A stretch of DNA of 64,000 bases from Odontesthes bonariensis (Eukaryota; Chordata; Actinopteri; Atheriniformes; Atherinopsidae). The translations under genes were made by a program, and so were the position numbers. The notes below the pieces were generated by a model. That model did not search any database, was not told where the DNA came from, and saw only the letters and a list, made by a program, of their open reading frames with translations. The stretch spans positions 13,680,275 to 13,744,274 of the forward strand of contig NC_134517.1 in the NCBI RefSeq assembly GCF_027942865.1. Reading direction: 5' to 3'. This document shows positions 36,280 through 46,821 of the stretch, in pieces; the first letter of the stretch is position 1; each line of letters starts with the position of its first letter.

Positions 36280-37720
36280 TTTGTTCAGGGATGGTCATGT
36301 CGATGTCCTCCTGTTCCTCCACCATCGCGGTGGGCAGTCTCTCCCGGCGTATTGTTGCTATATTGTGAAGGACAGCACAGGCAATGACGATGTCACAAGC
36401 CCGATCAGGAGAAACCCTGAGTCATTTCAGGCACTGGAACCTGCAGGGAAATCAATCATAAAAGACTTGAGCCTGAAAAGTTGTCCACAACACAAAATGT
36501 ATAAAATATGAAGTATACTATTAATTTAAGATGAGCTCTGTCAGAAGTCAGCCATGGTGCCTGAGAACTTTAAGCAATGAACCTGGATTTAATTTGGCCA
36601 AATGTCCTTTCTATCCGTGCCCTTGTGCCCTTGTGTGCATGCGCATGGTTGAATGCCCTCTCCACGCTTGTTCCTGGCTCAGGAACCACTCTCCTGCAGA
36701 ATAAGAGAAATGTTGGAAGGATATACATGTGTTAAGACTCTGCAATTTGATGCAACATGTGCCTTATATGGCAATCTATAATTAAGTATGACGAGCACTT
36801 TAAATTCCTTAAGGCCTCTACACTTGACCTCTCATTAGATTACCAAAATTATGCCAATGCTACACCTTACTTCAAAAGTGCACTCCTTCGGGTTAGTAAA
36901 ATTCTCACCTTGTGCAAACTTCTGTGCCAGTGAGGATACTCGGAAGATCCTCGAATCATGAACTGATCCCGGCCATTTAGCCTCAATGTTGGAAATGAAA
37001 TGACCTCCATCACAGATCATCTGTATGCTCGGAGGAAAGGAGTCAATGATGAGGTTTCACAGGGCATACATGTAACATTGCTCAGCATTATTCAAAGGGG
37101 TTGATGTGGTATTTTTCAAAATGAGAAACCCAGTTCAGAGCCTATGGACAATTAGCCCCAATACGTACCTGTACATTTAGGCTATGGAAAGATTTCCGGT
37201 TTACGTAGTCAGCCTCCACGGGTCCAGCAGGGGCCTGGATGCGTACGTGAGTACAGTGTACTGCACCGATGACATTGGGGAAGCCTGAGGGAGATGATGA
37301 ACTCAATACTTCAGCCAGTAGGTTCTTTTACATTATCGGCTACTGTAAATATCACATACCTGCAATAGCATAAAACACCTTGATCTTCTGGGTGTCTTTA
37401 TGGCCAGGGAAGGTGATGAAAATGTTAAGGAAATGTTTCAAAGCAAGAGAAACACTCCTTATTTCCCTGCAAACAATTGCCTTGGACAGACCTTCAGCAT
37501 CACCTACACTGTAAAGAAAAGTCCCACAGGCAAAGAACCGCAGTGCAATGCAGACAGACTGCACAGTGGTTAGGGCCTTGCTATGTCTTGTACTTTTACT
37601 CAAATGCGGTTCCAGCAGACTACATAGGTAAACTATGCCAGGCCTGCTGAACCTGTACCTCTCCCACAGGTACTTATTGGAGAAAGTAAGTGGGTTTGCT
37701 GTGTCCCTGAAAATGCCCTT
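36280..37720 (-). pseudogene. Harbinger-type (HARBI1-like) transposase, decayed
   Basis: On the minus strand, exon-like pieces give a DDE_4 transposase: HSKALTTVQSVCIALRFFAC (near 37560), [20 protein letters not shown] (near 37250), ICDGGHFISNIEAKWPGSVHDSRIF (37019-36950), HAHKGTRARIERTFGQIKSR (near 36610) and SPDRACDIVIACAVLHNIAT (near 36390). The intervening stretches look like the small introns these genes have. The first catalytic Asp (usual GAVD or GAID) reads His here, and stops occur, so the enzyme is inactive. Confidence 0.75.
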
Positions 37721-37974
37721 TGAATTATGCGCGCACCCTTTGCCCCAGGGTCATCAATAAAAGGACAAGCCATTGTTACAGAAAAGGAAGTCTTTCTATC
37801 TGTCTTTGTTTGTCTATCTATCTTTCTCCAGCTCTCCCTCTGTCTTTGTCTGTTGCACTCTTTAAATACCCTAGGCCTGTGTGGAAAGGGCTCAGCTGAT
37901 CCTAATTTTACAATTAGCCAACCAGAGGCAGTGTAGTAATAAGAATACACTGTTCTGATTCTTAGTTGTATGAT

Positions 37975-39660
37975 ATGCCCGTCAAAAATGAGAATAGATA
38001 TCTAGGGATTTGGATAACTAAATGTGAAGAAGTTAGTGAAAAAAAGAAGTAAAAAAAACCTTTAAATAATTGGCTACAAAGAGACTTAACGCTGTTCGGT
38101 AGAACCATGTTAACCAAGGTTGAATCATTATCCAGATTAATTTATCCAGCATACTCCCTCGCCATCCCACCTAGAATTATAAAAGAAATCAATAGACCGG
38201 AAAAGGCCGGAAAAGGGTGGAATGCCCTCTCCGGGTCGGGAATGAGATCCTTCCCCAAGTGGAGGAGTTCAAGTATCTCGGGGTCTTGTTCACGAGTGAG
38301 GGACGAATGGAGCAGGAGATTGACAGACGGATCGGTGCGGCGTCTGCAGTGATGCGGGCTCTGCACCGGCCCGTCGTGGTGAAGAAGGAGCTGAGCCAGA
38401 AGGCGAAGCTCTCGATTTACCGGTCAATCTATGTTCCTACCCTCACCTATGGTCACGAGCTGTGGGTAGTGACCGAAAGAACGAGATCGCGAATACAAGC
38501 GGCCGAAATGACTTTCCTCCGCAGGGTGTCTGGGCTCTCCCTTAGAGATAGGGTGAGAAGCTCGGTCATCCGGGAGGGGCTCGGAGTAGAACCGCTGCTC
38601 CTCCGCATCGAGAGGAGTCAGATGAGGTGGCTCGGGCATCTAGTGAGAATGCCTCCTGGACGCCTCCCCGGTGAGGTGTTCCGGGCCCGTCCCACTGGGA
38701 GGAGGCCCCGGGGAAGACCCAGGACACGTTGGAGAGACTATGTCTCTCGGCTGGCCTGGGAACGCCTCGGGGTCCCCCCAGAAGAGCTGGAGGAAGTGGC
38801 CGGGGACAGGGACGTCTGGGTCTCTTTGCTCAAGCTGCTGCCCCCGCGACCCGATCCCCGGACAAGTGGAAGATAATGGATGGATGGATGGATGGATCAA
38901 TAGAATAAACTTTAATTTCATATGGAAAAATAAGCATCACTACATCAAAAATGGAGATTTGATAAAGGATTATGAGGATGGTGGTTTAAAAGCAATTGAT
39001 TTTGAAATTATGAATGGAATATTGAAGATTAAATGGCTTCGTTCTTTCTTAAGAAAGGATGATGAGATATGGTTCTCGCTACCTTCTCTTGTTTTTAACA
39101 AAGTTGGAGGTACTGATTTTCTATTAGTATGTGATTTTGAAATTTCAAAACTGCCCATAAAACTATCCAAATGTCATCAACATCTTCTGTTAAATTGGAA
39201 ATTGATGTTCAAGCATAATTTCAGCCCTCATAATGTACCATTGTGGAATAATCGGGTAATATTGAGTAGAAGGAAGTCTGTGTTTATGGAAGACTGGATG
39301 ACTAAACAAATTTGGTCTGTTAGACACATAATGGATGATAATGAAAACATACTTGAATTTAATGATTTTAATGCTAAATATAGCATGAGTTGCTCCTCTG
39401 AGACTTAATAGGAAAGTCATACAGAATATCCCACAAGTCCTTATCTAATCAATAAAGAACAATAATTTGAACATTCCAACTCCAAATTTACATAAAATAA
39501 AGTTAGATGATTTGGACGTAGTAAGTGAAAAATGTAACAATACATTTTTAAGACAGTATTCAGTAAACACCTTATTATGGGCCGATTTAAAAAAAATTCT
39601 TAAAAAAAGAAAATCGAATTGTTTTCTGCAAACTCTGCTACCTTTGTGGTGATTTTCAAG
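37975..39660 (+). mobile_element. L1-like LINE, C-terminal part, split by another LINE
   Basis: Before the nested insertion the frame gives NRYLGIW...LTLFGRTMLTKVESLSRLIY; after it the protein resumes with NFNFIWKNKHHYIKNGDLIK and GGLKAIDFEIMNGILKIKWL, the region C-terminal to the reverse transcriptase of L1-type LINEs. Removing the insert at 38197-38904 restores continuity across the codons for ...KEINRINF. Further frameshifts follow after 39390. Confidence 0.8.
38197..38895 (+). mobile_element. RTE-like LINE 3' end nested in the L1-like element
   Basis: A 219-codon open frame (38217-38876) has the C-terminal LINE signature FKYLGVLFTSEGRMEQEI, IYVPTLTYGHELWVVTERTR, MRWLGHLVRMPPGRLP and RPRGRPRTRW. 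It ends in (TGGA)n. It is flanked by perfect 9-bp target-site duplications ATCAATAGA at 38188-38196 and 38896-38904. The intact frame and perfect duplications suggest a fairly young, 5'-truncated insertion. RTE clade is my best guess. Confidence 0.85.
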
Positions 39661-39830
39661 TTATTTCACTGCATCATTTTCTAATAAATAATCATACCCA
39701 ATGCATTATGTATATCTTAATGCTTGCGTTTTTACATCTTTATAATGTCTATGTTATAGCAATACTTCAGCCTTCTAGTCTCGCGTTGCCAGGCTCTATC
39801 TGATGGCTGGCTATCCCTGAAGTACGGTGG

Positions 39831-39840
39831 TATCGCGAGA
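39831..39840 (+). promoter_or_regulatory. TATCGCGAGA core-promoter motif
   Basis: The 10-mer fits the TMTCGCGANR motif found in many vertebrate housekeeping promoters. It lies 155 bases before the ATG of the nucleotidyltransferase gene, where a TATA-less promoter would be expected. Function here is inferred. Confidence 0.5.
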
Positions 39841-39994
39841 AGACCTACAACCTGGTCTGAGGAGGATCGTAAAACACACTGTGGATTGTTTGCAATCGTG
39901 TTGGCATTTTTACCCACCTAATTCTTCATCTTCATCTGATACCATTAACTAAAACTAAGCCGAGTCTCTTTTTTTGTTGTTGTTATAAATTGAA

Positions 39995-42822
39995 ATGAAA
40001 GCTGTTATTCTTGCCGCCGGGTACGGAACCAGACTTCAGAGAGATGTTGCTTCCGACAGTAGCGGGAAGTTCGCTCACCTGGCTGGCATTGCAAAGCCTC
40101 TCCTGCCGGTGGGACACTGTGCTTTGATATCTCACTGGGTTCAGGCTTTGACCGCTTCCAGCTTCGTGGACTGCATTTATGTCGTAGTAAGTACTACTAT
40201 GTACCAGTATAGCTGTGTATGTCGTGGCTGATACGTTTAGGACTGTTCATATGAGTTGTTGATGTGGTTTAAAAACAAATCGTTCATATCGCAGCGTTAA
40301 CAGTCGAAATCTGAAATTGAAATATGTGTCATTAATTTGCAGATCTGACCCTGACTATCTCCCCTTTTGTCTTCTTCACAGACCAACGATCTTTACCAGA
40401 CTGCATTTAAAGAATGGGCTGCACGTTTCACAAATGTCAAGATTCTCAGTGACCAAACAAGAACCAATGACGTAAATACACGCTTAACCATTACCGATAA
40501 ACCTATTTAGCACAGTTCTTTTTGTCCTCAGACCAAGTTGTAAATAAATCTCATGATAACGGCTCTTTCAGCAGCAAAAAAAAAGTGCATTTCTTGCTTC
40601 ATGCTTGAAATAGAATTACAGCTCTTGGCAAAAATGATGGAATCAGCTCACTTGGAGTTTTTTTTATTTAGTTAAAAATAATAATAAACCAAACATTGAT
40701 ATGATACCAAACAATTTTGTTTATTAGCTGAACATTCTAGCTTTGTAAAATATACCTCGAACTTTTTTCAGATGAAGAAATATGTAATCAATCATCACTT
40801 TTAAAAAAAAGAAAGATAGATTCAAAGTCTAAATAAGCAAATGAGTCTGCATTTCAAACAGAGTCCTTGCAGAGCTTAAGGAGCTGGAAACATAGCCCCA
40901 ACAGGAGAGCTGTCAGTGAAAGCAATGGAAAGGATTATAAAACTTCAAGACACTAATTCAACTCAGATGGATGTTGGTCGATCCCAGTGAGTTGTGTCTA
41001 AAATCTGGTTGAAAAAGGAAACCTACAGCTTGACCAAAGTAAAGAGGTGAAGGCACCATGTCAGAAAAGTCAAAGCAATGTTGCCTGAGAAATGAAAACA
41101 ATTGGATCTCAACATGATTAATAAAGAATATTGTTCGAAAAATGTGAAGTCCGTGGTTCATGGATTTCAAGCTGTCATAAAAGCCAGATGAGGTATAACT
41201 AAGAACTGCCTTTTTTTTTTGTTCCATAACTTTTTCCTTGCAAAGAATAATCTATTTTTTTTTTTTACTACTTCATCTGAGACAAAGATTGTGAAAAAAC
41301 AGGTCTATTTTACAAAAACAGAATTATCAGCTATTAGATAAAACTGTTTTGTGTCATATCTGTGCTTCGTCACTTTTTCATACAAATAAAAATGCTGAAT
41401 GAATCTGCAACGGGCTGATTCCCTGACTTTAAGCAGGGGTTGGAGTGAAGTTCTCACTCATTAAACTTGTAAATCGTCCTAATCTTTTCCCTTCACCAGG
41501 AGCGGCTGGGGGCTGTGGCCTGCCTGCAGCTTGCAGTAAAACATTTCAATATTGAAGACCATGTTGTAGTAATTGGGGGGTAAGTTTCTGTTTTTAAACA
41601 TAGTCAAGGGTGATATTAGGCCTTTTTCTAACGTATGTAATTGTCATTCCTAAACAGTGACACCCTCTTCAAAGAGGACTTCAGCCTCTGCCAAGTTAAA
41701 GAAAAATTTTCGGATGTGCAAGCGATGTGTGAAGACGGCTGCCTGGTACTCTCGTACCAGTGCAGAGAGGAGGGTGAGTTCTTTCAAGCAGCCACACTGA
41801 AAAGGAGCTTTTAGAGAAGAGGGCTTATACTAAGATGAGAATCTGAATGTTCAGAGGTAATTCATTCTGTTTGCATGCGCCTCTACAGAAACCCAGAAAT
41901 ATGGAATACTTGAAGCAGACGATGATCTTCGCGTCCTCTGTATGAAGGAAAAACCTCTTCCTTCAGAAACCAAGTCCAGGAGAGCAGTGAGTTCATCGCA
42001 AAGCCTTCCAGTGTTGTCCAGAACAAATCCAAGTATGGCTTAACAGCTGCTGGACTGTTTACAGTGACGCATTGTTTTACAGTGGAGCAATTTTAAAACA
42101 GGACACCAAACTCATTTTTCACAACACAACAGATGAATATGTTGGAAATCATCTCCAAAATGATCAATTTCCATGTTAACTTGATGCTTTGATATGCATG
42201 CAAGTATGAGGGCTGACACATAGTGTGCATTTAGGCTGCATGTCTTTTGCCCCATTCTTCAGTCATTTCTTCAGCTAATAATCTCCATTTGTATTTCAGT
42301 GTCCTTGCTTCTATATATTTTCAAAGAAAAGCCTTCCTCTGTTGGATGCCTTCCTCGAGGAAAAGAGGGTAAATATTAAAGTGTAGAGTGAATAAAGGTT
42401 AAGCTTCTTTTTTCTTTTTGTAAATTCTACAATTATACCGATTTTCTTTCCGTCTTCACAGGATGCTCCTATAGAAGAAAAAGACGCCCCAGGAAACTTT
42501 GTGTCTTGGATCATTCCAAGGTCATTTCTGCTGCATCTTTGAGAGACATAGATTGCTCTACAAATAATTACTGAATCCTGTATTATTAGAAAAAACTGGT
42601 CTGGTTTAAAAATCCAAATTTGTTCAAAACATTGTAAAAACATGGAATTATTGACTATATATGATGAATATACTGACTTTTCTTTTCTTTCTTTCTTTCA
42701 GGAAACCAGTTTACATCCATCAGATATCTGGACGTTTTGATGTCGGAAACTTGCCTTCCTATATTGAATGTGACCTTTATTTCAAAGAAAAACTTCAAGA
42801 TGCAAAGTCGTACATGGTTTAG
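39995..42822 (+). CDS. RmlA-like nucleotidyltransferase, sugar-phosphate type (8 exons)
   Basis: Predicted cytosolic enzyme of the NTP_transferase family, which joins an NTP to a sugar phosphate with release of pyrophosphate; the actual substrate is unknown. Exons: 39995-40186, 40382-40471, 41500-41579, 41658-41773, 41889-41986, 42300-42368, 42462-42520, 42702-42822; total 825 nt, 274 aa plus stop, all GT-AG. The N terminus MKAVILAAGYGTRL holds the nucleotide-binding G-x-G-T-R loop, followed by KPLLPVG with its conserved Lys (about residues 33-39); VVIGGDTLF carries the metal-binding Asp; GRFDVGNLPSY near the C terminus matches the family's DVG motif. No signal peptide, left-handed helix or second domain is present, so it is smaller than GMPPA, GMPPB or bacterial GlmU. 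I cannot match it to a named human gene. It is tail to tail with asnsd1, 179 bases between stop codons. Confidence 0.88.
40616..41250 (+). mobile_element. Tc1-like transposon relic in intron 2 of the nucleotidyltransferase gene
   Basis: The left end TACAGCTCTTGGCAAAAATG and right end (reverse complement of CATAACTTTTTCCTTGCAAA) form an imperfect inverted repeat. The interior has a Tc1-type transposase piece with GTTGTGTCTAAAATCTGG, equivalent to the SVVSKIW helix-turn-helix segment. Many gaps and stops. Confidence 0.6.
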
Positions 42823-42838
42823 AAGAAATTCATAAACG

Positions 42839-42844
42839 TTTATT
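42839..42844 (-). terminator. asnsd1: candidate poly(A) signal of asnsd1
   Basis: TTTATT on the plus strand is AATAAA on the minus strand, 158 bases past the asnsd1 stop and only 17 bases past the stop of the opposing nucleotidyltransferase gene. If used, the two 3' UTRs overlap. Confidence 0.45.
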
Positions 42845-43001
42845 TCCCAACACAGTAAAAATGATCCAAAATGAAGAAAATCAAACTCGAGGCAAAGTTA
42901 AATTAAGGTGTTTGTAAACCAATAACTGACTGTAAATGTGCCTTTAAATGCTACCTAAACGTAAATTTATAATGAACATTTTCTAATACATTTTCTATGA
43001 T

Positions 43002-46000
43002 TTACACAGTGAATAGTCTTGTGCATTTGTCAGAAGCCTTTTCGCGGCCGTCTTCCATCTTTGCAATGCGGGAGCCAAACTGCATGGCTCTCTTGGGCAG
43101 CACAGCTGATTGGCCAAGGCCCAGCTGCTTCGCCGTCAGCCTCAGGAGGAGCTTCTCCCCGACACCTCGCGGAAGCGATAGATCAGCCTTCTCCCATACT
43201 GGTAGCGAATTCAAATAGCTCACCACGTCCTCGTCCAAGTAGGGAAACCTACAGATACAAAGAGGATATTAATCAGACAGAACAACAGATGTGAGCAAGA
43301 TTTCATGTGTGGTGCTCATAGTTGTGAATGTAACTGGATATTGGATATAACACTTTCATTATCATTTATCTAGTAGAAATAAGAATACACTTGTGTAAAT
43401 AACTGGTTTAACTGACACTTTAAACATACTATTGTGAGCAATCAAACAATAAGAGAGATCTGAATTAAACTGTATACACAGCTACAGGAACCTTAAAAGC
43501 TAGAAGTTGTTAAAGTGAAGAGCTGTGGAGGTGGAGCCCGGTAAGAAGTTTACGATAATTCTAACCTAATAAATCAGTCTATAACTTTTTTTTTTTTTAG
43601 GAAAAAGCAAGGATTGTATAAATGATGACGAGGCCATCCACTGTCAGACGTGAGACCAGTACAGTGTCTTACCACTGATGGCCACCAGGCAAAAGCGCCA
43701 CACCTCCGAACTTCTGGTTCTAATAGAATCCCATTCAAACAAAAATGTACGCGATTCAAAGTCTGTACATTATTCCCACAAGTCATTATGGTGTCATCAA
43801 CTAGGTACACCCCCTTTGATTAATGTGCTGGATGTTCTAAAATTTTATCTAATCATCCAAAAGATACCTCATCAAAGAAACACTTCTGTCCAATCCATTT
43901 TCAAGGATCACTCTCCAGCCCCTCGTAAGGCATTTCAAATTAAATTTATTTATATAGCACCAATTCACACCAGAAGTCATCTTAGGGCACTACACAGAGA
44001 AACAAGTCCAGTTATATCACAATTCCCTTCTGGCCTCAGAAAGGCCAACGTTGTGATGCCAGACCATCAAACTCAAGGCTTCAAAACATCTGTTGAACTC
44101 GTGGTAACATCAACGAGGGTTCCTTCACATTCTTTCTGCACTCAAAGACTAACAAGAGCTGCAGCAAACGATTATTTAACAAGTCTTTCATAGTTTAATG
44201 GAGTAATAATTATTGGATAAGAGCATTTTTTTTGCTTTACTAAAAGAGGAAGAATAACAATTCAAATAAGAAAAAAGACAGATCTCGTCAAATGAACCAC
44301 TCATTGGTATCAAAGTTATTTCAAATAACATTGAACAAAACCTAAAACTAGAGTTGTGAATATATTTGTGTGTGCGGCGTGTCCTAATTGCATTCACACC
44401 TGTACTAACAACTGTCCACTCCTGGTTAAGATTATATCGGGTTAGACTAGAAGACTCAATCCCATATAGCTGCAGCAGTTTCAATGTTCAGATTACATGC
44501 ATACGTCATACATAATGATTAATAACATTTACATGTTACAATATTATTATTTTTTTTTTTTTTTTAAATGGTGATCCAAAGACACTGCGAACCACAGACT
44601 GGAATAAGAAAGGTAACAAAATTTGAATTTGAGCTGCAGCCACCACAACAGGTTCAAATGTCTTCTGTAATGTCAATTCAAATGGCAACCTGAAGAAAAC
44701 AGAAGGCACATCCTCCTAAGAAAGAATAGGTTTAGCCTGGGCAATACTGTTGACCAACATACAAACTGCTGGAAGTTCCCAAAATATTATGCCATTTTCC
44801 TTAAGGACATCAAGTGGGAGCAAGGAGCAACCCCAACAAGGACCAACAATTGAACAAGTTCAATTCCTTTCAAGTTTCTAAAGTTACACAAACAAATTCT
44901 GTCATTTCAAAACTGGTTTTAACTGGTTCGACACTTACCTAGCTTCCTTCCCATGGTCTCCTATCACTCTATCATCTCTGCCTAAATTCCTTGACGATAT
45001 TCTGCCCAGCTCCATGGCTAGTTCCTGGACGAGTCCTTCATGACTAGACATCTTGAATCGTACTCTGTGTCTTGAGTAACCAGCTAGCTGCTCATCTGCT
45101 CCGATTCCAGTCAGAATTACCTGCAATAAAAACACAGAAAAGAACATCAGTGGGGCTGCTAGGAACTTTTTTTCTCTCCTTTGAATGACATTCAAAACAT
45201 GTTACGAATACTTCTTACATTAATGGTGTAAAATACCCAGCTGTTTCTTACATTAATGATATGAAACATCCAGCTGTTTATCCCTTAGTACTCGACACAG
45301 TTTAACAACAGTCATATCACATCTTACATTTGTTAAAGACAGCTCACACAGTTACTTTCCCGGAGTGCACAGTGCAAAGTCTGATGTGTGCATGTCACCT
45401 TTGCTGATGATGTGAAAGGCCTCTGGTCATTGTCCTGCATGATGACTCCCATCCCTCTTGCAGCAAACCACACAGCACATCCGATGCTATCATCCAACAC
45501 AGTATCCAGAGGGTGCACTAAATGACCAATGCGCTCTTGGCGCATTTTCTTAAGCTCCTCCTGTGTTACGTTGATTTCAACAAAATTCCATTGCCTTTCA
45601 GGATTCAAGTCTTGTAATTCCTTGAGACCGGCTTTTCCAGTGAGTCTGTCTGGAACATCAAATGGACTGTATGTATGGGAACCAGCCTGATCGGTCTTGG
45701 AATCTGTGGGTACCTTTTTATGCTTCTTGGAGGTTTTTGCAGACTTGTTCTGCCTTTTTGGCTCCTGTAGTTTAAATGCTACATTGAGAAGATCTATTGG
45801 CTGATGAGCAGGTACATGACGGTTCGCTAAAGCAGCCAATATCATTGAATCAATACCTCCTGAAAAAAGTATACCGATGCTAGCATACCCATTAGTAAAA
45901 GGTGGATTCTCTGGCCTAAAGGGCAGAGACTGAACTCGTCGCCTCACTGCTTCACTGAGGACACCGATTAGATGGTTCACCTCATCAGTTTTCTCTTTAC

Positions 46001-46811
46001 TAATAAGCAGCTCCTCCAGATCACTGACAGATACATGTGATTTTTGATGAATCTCTGTTGTATTCAATGACTTTGGAATGGACATATTTAGAGGGCACAC
46101 AGGTGAGGTGAGAACAAGACCCGATTGGTTCATCACACCACTGCAGCCACGAGGGGTAGACTCAGCAATCGTTTCACAGCAAGGTGGAATGACATCCTTT
46201 CCTCCATGAGCCCAGGGAAAAATCTCAAATGACACAGAGCCAGCTTCTGCAACTGCTTTCAGATCAACCCTGTACACACCAACTGCTGGGATTTCTTTCC
46301 AATTGGAGGTGTCAGTTGTAGATATCTGTGTCGCCACAGAAGTCAGGGTCAAGGCACTGATCGCTGCATCAAATTTCCACAGCAAGCTGCGCCTGCCAAA
46401 GAAGTCTCTGCCAAACCAAAGATAGTCACCAGCCTTCTGGTAGTAAACAAACCCCCATGGTCCCCTTACAGCAGACAGGACAGTAAGAATCTCTGAAGGC
46501 TTGTTGCAGGTCGACAACCTCTGAGACATAACAGCGGTGTCATTCTCCCCTGGCATCACTGGCAGCCCTCCAAAAATCTCTCCATTCCACAGCAGGATGT
46601 TTCCAGTGTCGTCTTGAACCGGCTGAGGGGTGAGGAGACCCTTCATGTGAAGAACATGGGCGGAGAACAAACACTGAAAGTTGGAGTCTGTGCCTATAAC
46701 TGTAAGATCCTGGCTCGAGTTTGGCCCTCTTCTTCTCAAATGCTCATAAACCATTTTGTCCCACTCAAAGTCAGCAGACGAGAGACTCAACAGACAAAAG
46801 ATGCCACACAT
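43002..46811 (-). CDS. asnsd1: asparagine synthetase domain-containing protein 1 (3 coding exons)
   Basis: Asparagine-synthetase-like protein with an N-terminal class-II glutamine amidotransferase domain and a C-terminal ATP-pyrophosphatase (synthetase) domain; its physiological reaction is not settled. Coding exons on the minus strand: 46811-45399, 45120-44939, 43248-43002, 1842 nt, 613 aa plus stop (human 643). The protein starts MCGIF, keeping Cys2, the amidotransferase nucleophile, and has the PPi-loop SGGIDS at residues 317-322. [13 protein letters not shown] in exon 2 is also typical of the family. The residues between the domains (about 205-280) and the Lys-rich stretch near 350-365 are poorly conserved. 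It is the second cistron: its ATG lies 10 nt after the stop of asnsdurf in the same exon. Reaching it requires reinitiation or leaky scanning. Confidence 0.96.
43925..44050 (+). repeat. dispersed repeat in asnsd1 intron
   Basis: AAATTTATTTATATAGCACC followed by AATTCACACCAGAAGTCATC is a repeat start that resembles 32360-32460 (TTTATTTATGTAGCGCCAGT, then a TCATCTGAAGG segment). The family was not identified. Confidence 0.5.
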
Positions 46812-46821
46812 TGTTGCGATC

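Noticed and set aside
37633-37950. Minus-strand frame of 105 codons as an independent gene
   Set aside because: It overlaps the first part of the decayed Harbinger transposase in a different frame and shows no conserved protein itself.
38671-39408. A 245-codon open frame
   Set aside because: It runs out of frame through the RTE-like LINE and the TGGA repeat before entering the frame of the L1-like element, so it is an accidental fusion across an insertion border.
39995-42822. Bacterial contamination or recent transfer for the RmlA-like gene
   Set aside because: Seven GT-AG introns, a vertebrate-style promoter motif and a Tc1-like relic in intron 2 show that it is an established nuclear gene.
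44188-44484. Minus-strand frame of 98 codons in the asnsd1 intron
   Set aside because: No homology, no plausible splice borders and AT-rich composition.
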